DNA of 64,000 nucleotides from Membranipora membranacea (Eukaryota; Bryozoa; Gymnolaemata; Cheilostomatida; Membraniporidae): contig OU612067.1 of the NCBI GenBank assembly GCA_914767715.1, positions 34,136,162 through 34,200,161 of the forward strand. Direction: 5' to 3'. Positions 47,587 through 61,539 of the stretch are shown one piece after another (the first letter of the stretch is position 1; each line of letters begins with the position of its first letter). The position numbers were made by a program, and so were the translations under genes. The notes under the pieces are model-generated. The model saw nothing but the letters and a program-made list of their open reading frames with translations, ran no database searches and was not told the origin of the DNA.

Positions 47587-50500
47587 TCACGTACACAGAG
47601 CGGTTCCTTTTAATTTGGAAGTCCTTTGTAATTCTTGAAAGTCTTCATACGTGGGAGCACAGCGAAGATGCATTCTGTTGAATTTCATTTTACCCATGAA
47701 TATAAATTTGCCTTGCCCGTACTGCATCTTACACTGCGAAGGTGTGTAAAGTTGTCCTGTGAGCTTGTTGGCATTATAAGGGTCTTTGGTGAAGTATTTG
47801 GTTGATTGACGTTTGACCAAATCTAGTGATACGGGTATGATGTTAACTGCAGAGTTCTGTTTCAAGTCCAGCATCCGCCCAATACCAACTACAAAACCAG
47901 AGAAGAGAATAATAAGTTGTTGATGTCAATCACAAGTTAAGTTTCATTTAAATCGTAAAATAGTATATGGCTAAAGCTGTGGGTTTGTGGGTATTTGAGT
48001 TATTTGGCATTGAAAGACTCCCAGGATGTAATAATGGAGTAGAACACGTGATGAGAAGATACAGCATGGTTAAGGGTATGACGTTACTTGAGACACAATG
48101 ACAGATGGAGAATATCAATGAGGAGATGATTCCTGTACTTGTTATGAAGAGATTTTTGTCTCTGTACTTGTGTGGTTTTAATGCAGTACCAGTAGGTATG
48201 TTGTATATGATACAAAAGGATGAAATTATACTAAGTAATAGGAGCGATGTGTAGTTTACTTTCGCTGCTACTTGAAAGGTGGGTAATTCTCGATTTAATT
48301 TACACAGCTTATTAAAATCCCACTTTAGATTTCTGAATTCTATAACCACAGACACCTGTTTACTGGTCAGCTAGGCCTTACACTCGCTGTGTCTGTATTG
48401 TGAATACTGAAATCCATTCATTCCTTACAATATAAATAATATCAAACTATCATGACATTTTAATATAATTAATATGGACCCCCTATTATCTGGCTAGTCA
48501 CAATACGGTAAAGGCAATTACATATCTGAGTGTGTAGACTAGAGAATAGATATTGTATTAATTTTCTCAGGCTGCACAACTCTAACAGGTCAGCGCTTTG
48601 TACGCTGCCTTCAGATTGTTACAGTGGCTAATATAGCCTGTCTTGTCGTGATGAGCAAAAATTATCCATCAGTAAATTGCTTATGGAGATGTGGCGCCCT
48701 GAAGTTACCAGTAATCAAGGCATTGCCGAAGCCACAGTTCAAAGTTCTCCATTATTTGATACACAATTGAGATCAAGTCTTTATTACTAGATACTTTATT
48801 ACAAACAGTCAGCTTTTTTTCACAGCTGGATATTTTATTGTGTGTAGAAAAAATGTGAGCAGCAGCAGCAGGCTTTTCTGGAATGAATCATCATACCTGG
48901 CTGATTATGTGCCCTGCCTACACTAGCCTCAGGTCCAGGTATATATAAGTACCCGGGAACTAATCTATGGCCTGTTCAGTAGAAAATCAAGGAAGGTTAT
49001 ACCACCACTTGATGGCCAAAGTCTAGAGTACATAATCTTTTTCATTGCTGTATTTTATGCTCTGCTGCTGATAATTTAACCTGATTATAGCATCAAAGGC
49101 AGCTGAAGTTCTCTGATAAGGGCTGACTTTTTTTTTTATTGAATTCCATCATGTAATTGACATTCAGGGTCATAAAAAGCATGCCATCGGTCTGGCAGCC
49201 ATTACAGCCCTGCACTTGGCATTATACTCGCCATGCGCCACAAAATGGGATCGACCGAGGGCACCTGTTGATATATGCCATAGCCTTGAGGCTGTAGCTG
49301 TACAAAATTGACAGTACTGTCTATTATCTTACAGAGGCGCCAAAGAGAAAACTGATGGCAGGTGCTTTATTCTCTCCTTGGTAACCACACTTAAAAGCTG
49401 TAATTTATTACTCTGTCATTTTGTGGTTGACAACTAAATTACTGTAACAGACAGTGGGGCTCGAGATCACTGACTCAACGCTGGGGCTCAACGCTGGGGC
49501 TCAGCTCCAAACCTTCTGATGCTTGTTTTGAGTTACGAGCAATTATTTGTAGTCTGACACGTGATGTTTGTTATGGGTACGGGGACCACAGCCCTAATGT
49601 ATCCAAGTATTAATACATGTTTATAAAACACAAACTTGATGGGAGATGCCATATCTTTGTTTACAAATTATGTTATGGAGTACAAATATTTTTGCTAGTA
49701 TTGAAACTTTCCACAAACACGAATATCGTGTAGGGGTTTGCACTGATGAAACTTTTATAAACATTCAATATGTTATAATTTCCCACATACTGGATTAAAT
49801 CTTAGTGTAGATAAAAGGTTTCATTGCACAATTACACAGCTGACAATTAACAAAAGGCTGATTAACTTAATTGAGGGTATAACTTAGAGGTAATCACTCC
49901 CCTAACTACAATTACACTGAGGAGAGGTGTGTGGATTGGAGGCCCTTCTTATTGTTTCTACTCACCGAACATAAGTTTCAATACATTTAAGCAGATAATT
50001 AGAAGGGTTTTAATTGTAATCAGCATCACAAACCGAAGGAGTACCGAAGGAGTACACACATTTTCACACGGTTTGAGCTGAAGATGAATAATTAAAGTAT
50101 TACATCTTCTGGTTGGGAGAATTATACCACTTAACTTTGAGCACAGCAATTTAACCAGATTTGAATTAGTTTCAATAATTTGTTTTACAGAAATTAACAC
50201 TTGTGATGCCTATTTGGACACAGCTGTGCTTATGTTTTCATTTCAAACAAGCTAGTTATGACCAGTGAAGTTTAATTTGAAACATGAATGCAAAGATTAA
50301 ACGAAATTAAAATGTCAAACTTTGTCATATTAATTTTAACACACGTGGCATGTTGGCGCTTGAAGAACAAATAAACAGTCCAAGCTGTTATTAGAATTAA
50401 GTAATTCTTATTTCAAAATGACAGAAACAGACACTGGCATATATGATCGATCAATTATCTATGTGCTGAAAACATTCAAGTTATCATACTACACCATTGT

Positions 50501-53500
50501 TACAAAACTAATCATAGATATTTTATCATGCCAAAAACTAGAACTTTGAGATTTTTGTCCAGCTTTGTGCCTTTGAGTCTTAATCTTCTTAAATACTGAA
50601 AGATATGGCGCACACTTAAATTGTAATTTGTTTTTAACGCAATCACCAAAATAGTTTCCATTCCATACCCCAATCCTACTTCTTTTCATCGACCCGGATT
50701 TTAGTGAATATAAATAAGTGATAGATCGGGTGATTCTGGATGGGTTTGCGCTCATTACACAGCGGATATTTTATCTTTAGATGGGATCTTATTGTCAGAG
50801 AAATAAATCACTGGCACACTTTGAACCTCAAGTCTGAAGTTTTATTTGAATGAGAATAGTTTCTCTCATTACGCATGGCATGTCACTAGATCATTATCTG
50901 TTAAATATCTGCGCTACCTGTCCTAGCAAATAAAATAAGGGGTGGAGTATGGTCTACAGAGGGACGTAGTGGAGGGCCCCTCACTTATAAGTATGTGTTT
51001 GAAAAACTGAGGCTAGGTTAGAGAACTATTACATATCAATCTCAGAATCATGTACACATAGGGTTACTGATGTTTATTATGTTTTTGCTGTATCAGAGGA
51101 TCTTACTGAGCAGTCCAAATACCTCAATAATTTAAAATTGTTAATAATTCACTGCAATGTGGAAGAGAGAACTGGAGTAGAAAATAAATCTAACATCCTG
51201 CAAGCTGAGGGAGATAGGTTAGTATTTTCTTTTTGTCAGTGACCAGGCAGTGTAAACAAATCTCTATGAGTGCCAAAATCCTATTAGATCAAGAAATGCA
51301 CTGGAAAAAAGAATCCTCACAAATGTTAACAAAAATTTGAATAAAGCCAAGCTCCTGCATTCAGAGTAATTCTTTGACAGTCACAAGCTACACAAGCCAA
51401 AGACTTGATTTTGATGACTGTTTGAGATGAAAGGAGTGCTATTGAGCTCATTTTCGGAGCTATGAACAACATTTACATTGCATGGAGGATTAAGCATGTC
51501 CTCTGGCGGTAGGATATTCTACAGACAAAACAAAAGCAGTTATCAAATCACTGCCGACCTCTCAAAGACTTCTCGAGCATATGTAATATGCCATGTTGTT
51601 TCTTTGCTTGTTATTTTGAGACAGGTAAATTTATCACCAAACATCCAGGCCATGAAAAGTGATCTTTATCTAACTCCTGTCGTATCAAAGTGTTACAGAT
51701 AATCTATCCACACAGCTAGTTTTCTAATTTCACTGATAAGTCGAATTCCAATAGAGGATATAATATATCAGTTTTGTGAGGTGGGCCATCTGACAGTTGT
51801 GTGAGGTGGGCCATCTGACAGCTACGGTGATTTATTGCAAACCACAAGTGAAAGCAGTGCAGGGGATTCTATTTATTCTTCAAAGTACTTCTCTTTCAAT
51901 CACCTGATAAATTAGGTGCTGTAATAAGGAAAAGTGATCTATTATTATTCATCGAAGCAATCACCAGTCCTAATAATTTTCATTTTTTCAAATTTCATCA
52001 TTATATTGCCACGGCAACCAAAGTACAGCTCGAATCTAACGTCAGATCATGAGAACTGAGGAAGGGGGAAGGGCACATTACCCCACCATCCTAAAGCTAC
52101 ACTCCAGGCACCTAAAGCTACACTCCAGGCACCAGTGAAGCATCATATCTCTCCTCCACTTTGCCCTTTGAAGAGTCTACTATTTATGGAAATGCACTTG
52201 TTTTGTCAGACATGAAGAGTAGAGAGTTTTAGAAGACGTTGTGTAATTTCAGGGTGCGCTCAAATACCATCTTCTCTACTAATCCCCCCCCCCACTCAAG
52301 TTCTCCACAACGACTGTAAACTTACTCTCGAGTCGATACAGAAATGTGATTTAGTCTCTCCGGTACAGGAAAGTTTGACCCTGTCCCTCATTGTGCTAGT
52401 TCATGCTCATTGTAACAAATTTAATTGATTAGGGATAAAATAAATTTGAAGGACGTTGTCAAAATTAAACATGTACCACAGTACCAGACATCTGACTGGC
52501 TGACGACCCCAACTGGTATAACCTGAGCACTCAGTGTGTAACTGTGTAACTAAAGCTACGTAACATCAAAACACACAAAACCAAGTGTTGACAAAATCAA
52601 TCATAACCTCATCAATGAAATAACGACATGATTGAAATCTCGTTAAATTTTTATTATGGTTGGCATCTGTGCTGTGCTGTGATGTACAGCTTACCATTCC
52701 TTCACTGCCTGATCAGATTTAACACCTGCGTGTCAAAATATCAGAGGGAGGCAGACCTTTGATTCTCAGACATTGTGATGGTAGAGGTGTTATTGTTTTA
52801 ATTGTTCTGAGTTTTGATGAGAAGAGAAAAGTTCATCTCATACCTTATTGTGTTGTAATGTTTGCTCTGTGATAAGGTAAGCTAAGCCCACAAACTGTAA
52901 ATTGAGTTTTGGTGAGATGGTCCCTGGGACCAGAGATACGATGTTTACCCCTGCTTTGTTTCACATGATTATACATCGCTGTGATGAATTGTCTAATTCT
53001 GTTTGACAAGATTTTATCTCAAACTTTTATCAGCTCACAGATTATTAGTGACAGTAGTGAGAGTATGTGTGTAGAATGTGTGCGGAGGTATCTTATCAGG
53101 TTCAGCCCCCCTGATTCAGATTAAATAATAATTAAGACGTAATATAAGCATCGATAGCTGAACAAGAATGTATGGGGGTATGAGCTGATGAGATAACGTC
53201 AGCCGGCCTTCTGCTGAGGGGAGGAGACAATGAGAAGATAGAAGTATAGTATGGCGTTCATATCACAAGGATATAAAGATGGGGGATATACCGCATAAAA
53301 ATCTGCCAGAACTCAAGTTCCTTATTTACAAATCTTGCACAATGGCCAATAATTTCACAACATTAAGACTGAGAGTTGTCCCTCTTATCTCTTGTCTGAA
53401 CTTACCGAAGTCACTGGAACAGTAATGATATAGCAGCTCCTCATCTGTGCACGGCCGACAAGCTGCAAAAAATAAACAATATATATATGGATTATGTCAC

Positions 53501-56500
53501 GGCTCGAAGTTGGAAGAAACGGGTCAAGAGTTTATTTTAGCTTAATCAACAGCTTCCCTCTTCAAGCATATTGGTAATTCAAACAAAACTACCCAAAATA
53601 GACACTGAAAAAATGATCAGTTCTAATAAAAAATTCCCTTCCTGAACGCGGGTCAGAATGAACTAAATGTTTTCTTTTGTTGAACAAATTACTAACTTTT
53701 GAAACTCCACCTTGGCATGTGGCATGAGCAACAACAAGGTTTGTTTACTTTGTAATCACTATGAATAATAGAGACTGAAATTTCATCCCTGATAATTTCG
53801 ACATACATTAAAATCTGTAACTGTACGCTAGTCTGTGATATCAGCAGTATTATTATGATAGGTTTGACTAATTTGTACTTCTATTGTTTTATATTCAGCT
53901 GCATTATTTACAGTAGTGACTGACTATCAGCCTATTAGCCTGCAGCAGGTCTCAGCCCTCCTCGGTAATCTATGTTTGCTAAATTTCACTGACTCAATCC
54001 CTCCGGGACCGGGTTTTAGATTCGAAGCGGATATCTATTTGTGAGATTTTCAATTTAGTTTCCTCCGAGTGCGCTTGACAGGTCCGTATATACACCGGTC
54101 CTATTGTGAAGACTGCCATCAGGGACCGAGCAAGGATCTTTCTCATAAACCTGTATTTTGATGTTAATTCACTGCTGGAAGGTTTGACTCAGCATGAGAA
54201 AACTGCCAGCAGGCTATTTACACACACTTAGTGGTTGAGCTGGGTAATGAAATATAGATGAGGGTAAATGTTACAGTCTGTTTGTTCCCACGAAGCCTTA
54301 GAAACCCTATCTACACCAGGAACTAATATATCAAAGAAGGAAGATACCTCTTACATAACCTCCTGTCTGGTCTAAATCGAGTATCGCTTCCTCACACTGG
54401 GTATCTCAGCAGGGTGGGTGGGTGTCCAACCCCCCTGTAAAATCCTCCCTGATCTCAGTTAAACGCATATCTGCTACCCAATCAGAGCCAACACATTGGC
54501 TACCTGACGACAGGTTCTAGGTTTTTTATGAAACCAGCAGACAAATTTCATCCTCTTACATAGTCTTTATTTTGCACTTCAAGCATTCATCAATTTGATA
54601 ACTTCCATGTTTTACAATGCCTGGTGTGGCTTGTATCTGGTTGGCTGCCAAAGTTATAGAGAGGTTTCATAATTATTCCAACCATCCCAAAATACTCTGT
54701 TTAGCATATCAATTACGCTTACACTGCAATTGGGAAACTGTAATTTATAAAACCTGCCAAAAAATGAATTTATAATAGAACATTAATTTTCCTGCGGTTA
54801 CTTTACAAAATGATATATGGCTCTTATGAACCGCATTGTAAATTGTAGTGATAAGCAATCCCTGTTATACTAAAACATCCTCGGCTCAGGTTAGAAAGTA
54901 AAAGAAGCAAAGGAATTTGTAATCAAGATTCGTTAATTCATTCGTCTTTGTTATTAGCCAATGTTATCATTTTGTGGGTTGCGGCTTTTTGAACATCAAA
55001 TAGTCAGAAACACAAAAATCAGCAGGTGACGGGCAGAGATATTTCACTTCAAACACAATCTCGCTGATCAGTGTACCGAACTGAAACTAAGAAGCAAAAA
55101 GTATGTTATCAGATATGAGTCCTCATAACTCGACAGCGACAGCCGTATATAACATACCTGACAAGTCTCCCTTTTTGGTAGGGAGCCTCCCAGTTTTTAG
55201 GGGTATTTCCCACCTCCTCCCTATCTCCCTTTTTCCTCCCTTTTTTCAGCTTCCTTCACCCAGAAGACTTTTTAAGCTTCTTGTTGCAAGAAAAACTATG
55301 TTTTCCTACCCCCACAGTACATATACCTAGATATAATTGCCTATTAACATACCATCTCTCCTCGTTCGGATAAAGTGCAACAATATAATTTGTAAAATCA
55401 GGTAAAATTATGCATTTCATAATATGAACGCTCTAGTTTTGGCTTAAAACAAATGACAATGACGGCCAAATTACACCTTCACTGCGAGACGCGCAGAGTG
55501 GTACTCCGGGTCGGGAGTTCCTCCGCGGAGACATCCTGATTTCTTGGTCTACCAACATGTCATGTATGGTATATAACCCAGTGGACTGACTGATCATGAG
55601 ACTAGAACTGGTAGAAATTTTTATACTTTGACAAAAACAACTTACATCGTATAAGCTCAGGAGACAGGTACAGATTAATAACGATTGAAACCGTCATCCG
55701 TGTCCGGATTCTTTGTTGGAAAAAGAAAATTTTTTTTTTCTGCCTCGTTAATTCATTGTTATTGGGATGATAATTTTCATATTTGGTTGATTAGAAGGTA
55801 GATTTGGCCACTGCTCAATGATATAATTCCATTAATCCTTTGATGAATGTCCATAAAATGACATGGTAGTGTGCTTTTTATACATTATCAGAATTCATGA
55901 TTCATTATTCATTCAGCCACTGATTTTTGGCGCCCATTGAGCCTCCTGCAACCAAAGAGCCCACCAGAATGACACGACCAAGCGTAGAAAACAAAAATAT
56001 GTGTAAACAGTCGAGCAATACACCAACTCAAAAATACCTGAATCATCAGAGTGTTGTTTGTTTTCATTCAATAAACGGTTCCCCTCTCTAACTTATCTAA
56101 ACTGGCAGACTTTAATGGGAAATGGAAAACTGGTGAAAAAGTGAAGAGAAATACGTCAGACCGATAAGCTGCTGTTGTATAGTTCGGGGAGGCAGTGGGT
56201 GGGCTGGGTGGTAATCTAATAATGAGACTGGGCCCTGGATCACTCCCCGTACCAGCCACAGTCAATTTCCTAAACTAAAGAACCAAATGTTAAACTAGCT
56301 AATTATAATCAGCCAATCTCCCGCCAAACAGTTTATTAATCACAATACACAGACAGCTGGGTGGACTGGGCCGCTCTCGAGTATAGTGATGGGATTATAG
56401 AGCTGGGATTATAGCAGTGATGTATCACAGACTATGCTGCCAGATGAAAGTACAGTTAGGGCTTCTCTCTGCAGCAGATAGTCTGTTAGAGGATAACTTT

Positions 56501-58592
56501 GATGTATTAGAGTGATGAGTCAGCAGCGGGAGGTAGTGATGGCTGACTTAATTCTGAGGCAGCGATTACCACAGCTCTCTCTTATTGAGCTGTAGGTAGT
56601 CAGGCATCGACTGACTGGTCAAGTTAACAATTGGGAAGGTTATTTTAGTCAAATTTTGATTACCTTATGCTTAGGGTCTGAACTATTTAACTTTGGGGGC
56701 AATGGCCAATCGAGTATGATTAACAGAAGGGCAGGAGCAGTAATATTAGATTCATCTCGTCTGAAGAATGCGACTCATGGACGATAATTACACAACTGAT
56801 CACTCTCTACTCAGCTCTGTCCTGACTGAGCTCCAGAATCCTAAGATTATAACAACAGAGTGAGTGTGATCAATTTCAACTTGCAGCATAACATTCCATA
56901 AGAATCCTCCATCTAACAAAGGAGAACTCGGCTTAAATTAATTTATTACTTTCACTTAAGAATATGATATAAGGATTTAGCATATTCTGATCGTGAGATG
57001 GCTAATAAAAGTATTTTAGAGTTGAATTGTAGACACAAGTTTGTAATGTGAGCTCTTAAAGTTGTGACACGCGAACTATGAAAGAAATCTCCACTTAGTT
57101 TGAATCAAATGAATCCCAGCACAGCGTTTTCAATCCCTCACTCTTTCCTTTTGAACAATAGTGAGGAGATGTTGATTTAACATCACTGACTAAATGTAGA
57201 CTAAGAGATCGTGACCTCACGTAATATTTTCAGCTTAGCTTTATGTCAGCAAATTTGCCTTTTTCAAATCGAAGAGAGCAAGTCAAACTAGCAACAAGTA
57301 ATCTTCTCTATCCAATTTCAGTGTCTGTGTAATAATACCGCCAGTCTAACAAAGCGCTAGACAATTAATCGCCAGACGCCATCAATCAATGATTCCTTCC
57401 CCAGGTAAGATAATCCTCAGAGCTCAGCGCCCATACTGACAATGTACCAATAACCTCATGTCAACATTATGTACGTCACAGAGAAGCACCACTAGAGGGC
57501 TCTCCCTAACAACAAATTACTGGTTACAAACTATAAAATACCTAACACCACGCTGCAGGTAAAAAATGGTGTCATTCATTCACTGCTGAACTTATGAATA
57601 AAACAATACTTCAGATGCCTCTAAACTACCTCCTTTGTTCTACAGTAGAATATAAGGGGAATGACAATTTTTGGCAAGTGCTCACAGCGGGTAATTATGA
57701 CTAAGGACCAATTTACATCTCATATGAAGAACAAACCCATCCCTGACAAATATCTAGATAATTTGAGTGCGTTTTAGAATACTTTGTGTCATTTTTGAGC
57801 ACTTTGTTTGAGCGTTGGTGAAGTGTTACAAACCTTGCCAAACAATCTCCGCTTTTTTACTTGAGATATATTACACTCCGGTGATGGCAGATTGCCACAC
57901 CAGATTGCCAAAACAACTACTCAACACTTTTCAACACTTCAATCCGTTTCAACAACAGGTTTTTTTCCTTGTCTGACGAGATTCCTGGGAAGTGGTAACC
58001 AGCTAATCCTAGCGGGTGAGTGACAACCAACCGCACCCCCAGACCAAGTCAGACCACACGCAATACATCAGTGCTAGACCAGACACTGCTAACATTATTG
58101 AATTATTTTCAACTTTCCATGTTATATCTGCTGCTATTTGCAACATATTTTTCATACCAGAAATTCTCGGTTGGCCGAAGAACTTTTCCCATCGCAAAAT
58201 TTTAATAATTTGACTTACCGTCATCCCCGTATCTGGGATTTGTCTCCACATCATATTCCACTATAATTTTACTGGACACTAAAGCGTCTATATCTGCTTC
58301 TACAAACAGCAGAGTGTCACCGTGTGCTGACAGGCAGACCGTATGTCTGATCGGTCTCTCAGTGTCTCTCGTCTCGACTAGCTTCACCAGCTGGCGAGGA
58401 TTCTCCGACTCGTCTAGTATACTGACTACTCCACTACTGTGATAGGCTGAGGCCTGTAGACACAGCTGATGGTCTTTTTTAGGTCCTTGTATATTAATAA
58501 ATAGCCCTCCGTAGGGACCAGTCCACTCTACAGAGCCGGCCTGGCAGGGGAAGTCCATTCTTTTCACGGCTCGGCCTTCGTGAGGCTCATCC
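47587..58592 (-). CDS. METRNL: Meteorin / meteorin-like secreted factor, signal-peptide exon not found
   Basis: Three minus-strand exons: 58592-58219, 53462-53406 and 47888-47587 (stop TGA at 47589-47587). Phases agree and give 244 residues, the whole mature protein except the extreme N-terminus. Landmarks in order: C-x4-S-V-E-W (family S-L/V-E-W after Cys), LCLQAS, VCLSAHGDTLLFVEADID (family ALFLQATPxxDIS), ACRPCTDEELLYHYCSSDFV (nearly the family signature), FIFMGKMKFNRMHLRCAP (family FLFMGxSRFGExxLGCAP), and a final Cys near the C-terminus. Nine of the ten family cysteines are visible; the tenth lies in the missing first exon. The first visible exon starts in phase 2, so an upstream exon is required. 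Meteorins are secreted cytokine-like factors, neurotrophic or metabolic in vertebrates; the role here is unknown. Confidence 0.85.
47900..53400. other. Intron 2 of the meteorin gene (visible numbering)
   Basis: About 5.5 kb with no recognised exon on either strand: the middle and last exons splice directly to the family sequence SDFV-G. Contents include short tandem doublets (for example GTGAGGTGGGCCATCTGACAG twice near 51777-51821; CCTAAAGCTACACTCCAGGCA twice near 52090-52131; ACCGAAGGAGTAC twice near 50034). A weak open frame at 47948-48355 on the minus strand has no family likeness. Confidence 0.5.
53470..58210. other. Intron 1 of the meteorin gene (visible numbering)
   Basis: About 4.7 kb with no supported exon. 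It has fewer fold-back repeats than the left half and longer stretches of moderately GC sequence (about 55480-55560 and 56370-56600). Such sequence could hold regulatory elements, but nothing specific can be read. Frames at 58009-58254 overlap each other on both strands and are chance. Confidence 0.4.
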
Positions 58593-58679
58593 CTGTAACA
58601 ATAAGAGAAAGAAGGTGTTAGAAGGATTCTCTGGATGGACAGAGCAAAATCTGCGGCACAAAAAACTATAACCATAAAG

Positions 58680-60225
58680 ATGATATCTTGATTGGAGTAT
58701 GTTTTCCTTTTTCAGGGTACTATTGAGATTGATGGTGGTTTGATTGCTAATTGATGACCTGGCTCTGTCCTCGATCACCGAGGCCAACTGATCACATCCC
58801 TGGCTGTCACGCTGGTTCCAGACGAGATGGAATATTTATGTTGGCATCTCTGAGGCATCACCACAAAGATAAACCTTGTACAGTAATTATTTATGATGTT
58901 TATTGGCTTTAGAGGCAGCTCTGCGGAGAGGGAAGTGCTTGTTTGACAAATCACTAAAACCTCAAAATTTTATCTGTGGTCTCCACTCGTCAAACAACCC
59001 AACTATATTTAGAGACTATTTCTCTAAATGTTGAAAACAATTTTAGAATTTTTTATGTTGAAATGTCAGGTCATGCTGATAGATTTAGCATTGATGTCAG
59101 TTTCTTGAAATATAAACCAAAACTCAAGCTGTGACTTGGCTAAAATTTCATAATACTTCTTCAGCTGATGATGATTTGCCAAATGTAATCAAAACATACT
59201 TTGTGATGATTTTGACAGCATTTCAATCAAAATCTAATTTTTGACATGCTTCATCACATGTCAGGGCCAGGCAGCAGTTTCCGCTGCAGGGATAAGTGCA
59301 GAGATCAGACCAGCACCTAATATCACACTGTCAATCTCGTGTAAGCTGCAGAGGAGGCCACATTACAACTTTCAGTACCCTGGTCAGAATTTCTCCTACT
59401 TGCAGCTTTCTAGCGAAAGAAGGTCATCAACATTTGTAAACACACATCACCAGAAATCGTATGACAGAATTACGCAATCCTTCAAAAATTGATGGAATCC
59501 AAGATGACTGGATAAAATCAACAAGCCTACATTTATCTACTTCTGACAGGTGCCCTGTCAGGGTAAATCATGGCTGATATTAAATATTGCTCTGTCGTAA
59601 AGCTAACTGCCATCACTAATAACATTATAATAATGTCCCAAATTTGGCGCTGGTTTCTTCTATGAACTGCAGGTAATCTTTTATGGGGCAATCAATTAAG
59701 CTCTCCGATAAAATTATCCATTTAGATCAGTGACTTGTATATGAAGGGCTTATGGGAGGCGAGTATCCTGTCTTTGTAAAGTGGCACCACTCCTGTGACT
59801 GGCCACAAAGAAGCCATGATTTAATGTTTGGGTAGACATGGCTGGTTTGTAACGCTAGACTAATGTATCGAGTGCTGCGGCAATACTCAGGCCACAGGCC
59901 CGTGTCCAGATAAAATATACAGCATGTCACAAAATCTCAAACTCAGTAATCTGATAACACTCCGGGCTTAGAATGTAGACAGCTAACCAAAAATAAAGAA
60001 GAATTTGAGCACGAAAACAAACCACAGCAAGGCTGAGGGTCCTTCTAATTAGCCTTTAGAATGGTTACAGAGAAAGTACCAGTATAAGATTAAAATACTG
60101 GAGTGTATTTGTTCTGTATTTACATGAATTTTGAGTCAGATTTTTCAGGTGCACTGGGTGTATTGTTGAGAGGTTTTTGTGGTCTAATTTTTACAGTTCA
60201 ATCCTATCTGCCTGATGTTTAAGAT
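58680..60225. other. Upstream of the visible meteorin exons; no supported gene
   Basis: The missing signal-peptide exon should lie here or further right on the minus strand. I found no ATG followed by a hydrophobic stretch that ends in a suitable phase-2 donor. No repeats of note. Confidence 0.4.
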
Positions 60226-60230
60226 TTCAG

Positions 60231-60295
60231 TGTTGTTTACCGTGAGCTGAAAGTGAAACCAACTGAGAGGACACTTGAGTGTTACCCCAGGCTCA
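60231..60295 (+). CDS. Candidate exon of an unidentified plus-strand gene
   Basis: After the acceptor GATTTCAG there is an open stretch VVYRELKVKPTERTLECYP-RLS, ending where the first of several GTGAGG donors starts. It could belong with the candidate exons at 61540, 62051 and 63514. No family is recognised. Confidence 0.3.
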
Positions 60296-60336
60296 GTGAG
60301 GCTCAGTGAGGCTCGGTGAGGCTCTGTGAGGCTCAG
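60291..60336. repeat. 10-bp tandem repeat with donor-like units
   Basis: GCTCAGTGAG occurs twice, then GCTCGGTGAG and GCTCTGTGAG, followed by GCTCAG. Each full unit carries a GTGAGG 5' splice-site-like core. Read straight through, the array adds 30 bp containing an in-frame TGA between two stretches that are otherwise in the same frame. Confidence 0.75.
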
Positions 60337-61539
60337 CGTACCTATAGAGCTAATCTGAGTGTGCTCAGGGGCTTACAGGCTGAGTATCAAACACAAATAT
60401 TTGTGGAGCACTTGTGTTGTTACAGGATAAAGGAGGAGGCTGTGGCACTATTATGTCAGGTGAAACGCTGTAAATTTTATTTTCAATTTCAAGAAGATGG
60501 TAATAAGGTACAGACCCAAACTTGTAAATTTTAACACAGTTATAACAAAGGGGCTTCGGGATTTACATTTTAATTTGGGGACAGCTTCACGCTTCTGTGT
60601 TATGTCATGAATATGAAAAGCCAATATATGTATAGGTTTGGTAAACACTGGTACAAGCTTCTGGTCGATTTTCTCCTGTAGTTGTATTGGCCATTGGTCT
60701 GATTTGTATGTGTTTTATACATGGAGGGGCGCCTATCAAAAACATTTTACTTTAGGGTAATAGAGGAGAATGAGATAGCAGCGAGCCCTTTATGATTTGT
60801 CTCTAAACATAAATATCTCATAATTTAGAGAGTTGCAGCTATAAAGGAATATTCATAAGAGGAAGGAGTTGATTGGTATTCTAGGGCTGAGTCAAGCATG
60901 TCTACTTAAAACTGAATAAATTATCCCCTTCACCAGCCATTGCCGGCCATTGTCATAACTCTGCTCTGATGTATCATCAGCAAAAGTATTAGAATTCAGT
61001 ATGAAATCACTTCTTCAAAGTCAGATGTACAGTGAACCATGAGATGGAATCACTAGAGCGACGACAATATGACGACAATACCTGACACATCAGGTCCCGC
61101 CATATAGAGGTATGAAAATAGCTACCCATGCGAGAAAATGATATGGTTCAGATTGTACCATAGCGAGTGCCACATGATAATTTACACCTCTCCATCTGTA
61201 TCTCAGTTATATAGGGAGGTCCTCTTACACACTCCTCAATTAAGCAGGCTGAAGTTTGAGTGCCAGGCTATAACATTTTTGGAAGCCTGTTATTATTTTG
61301 GAGATTTTTAGTGATCAAACTCGTGAAATTAGCAGTCTATGAAGCGTTACAATAGCCTACCACCGCAGGCTATCGATCAGGAGATTTATTTGCGTTCAGA
61401 AGTAGATTTCTATCTATATAACTCTTTAGATGTGTCTTACTGAGAATGCATAACCTAAGCGATCTATCTTATTCTGTAACTCAGTATGGTGATTACTATG
61501 TATGCTAATATGGTGGTATGATAATTAATGTCTTCACAG

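Noticed and set aside
58009-58254. Overlapping open frames on both strands next to the meteorin exon
   Set aside because: No family likeness. The minus-strand one begins in the end of the meteorin exon and continues past its donor into the intron.
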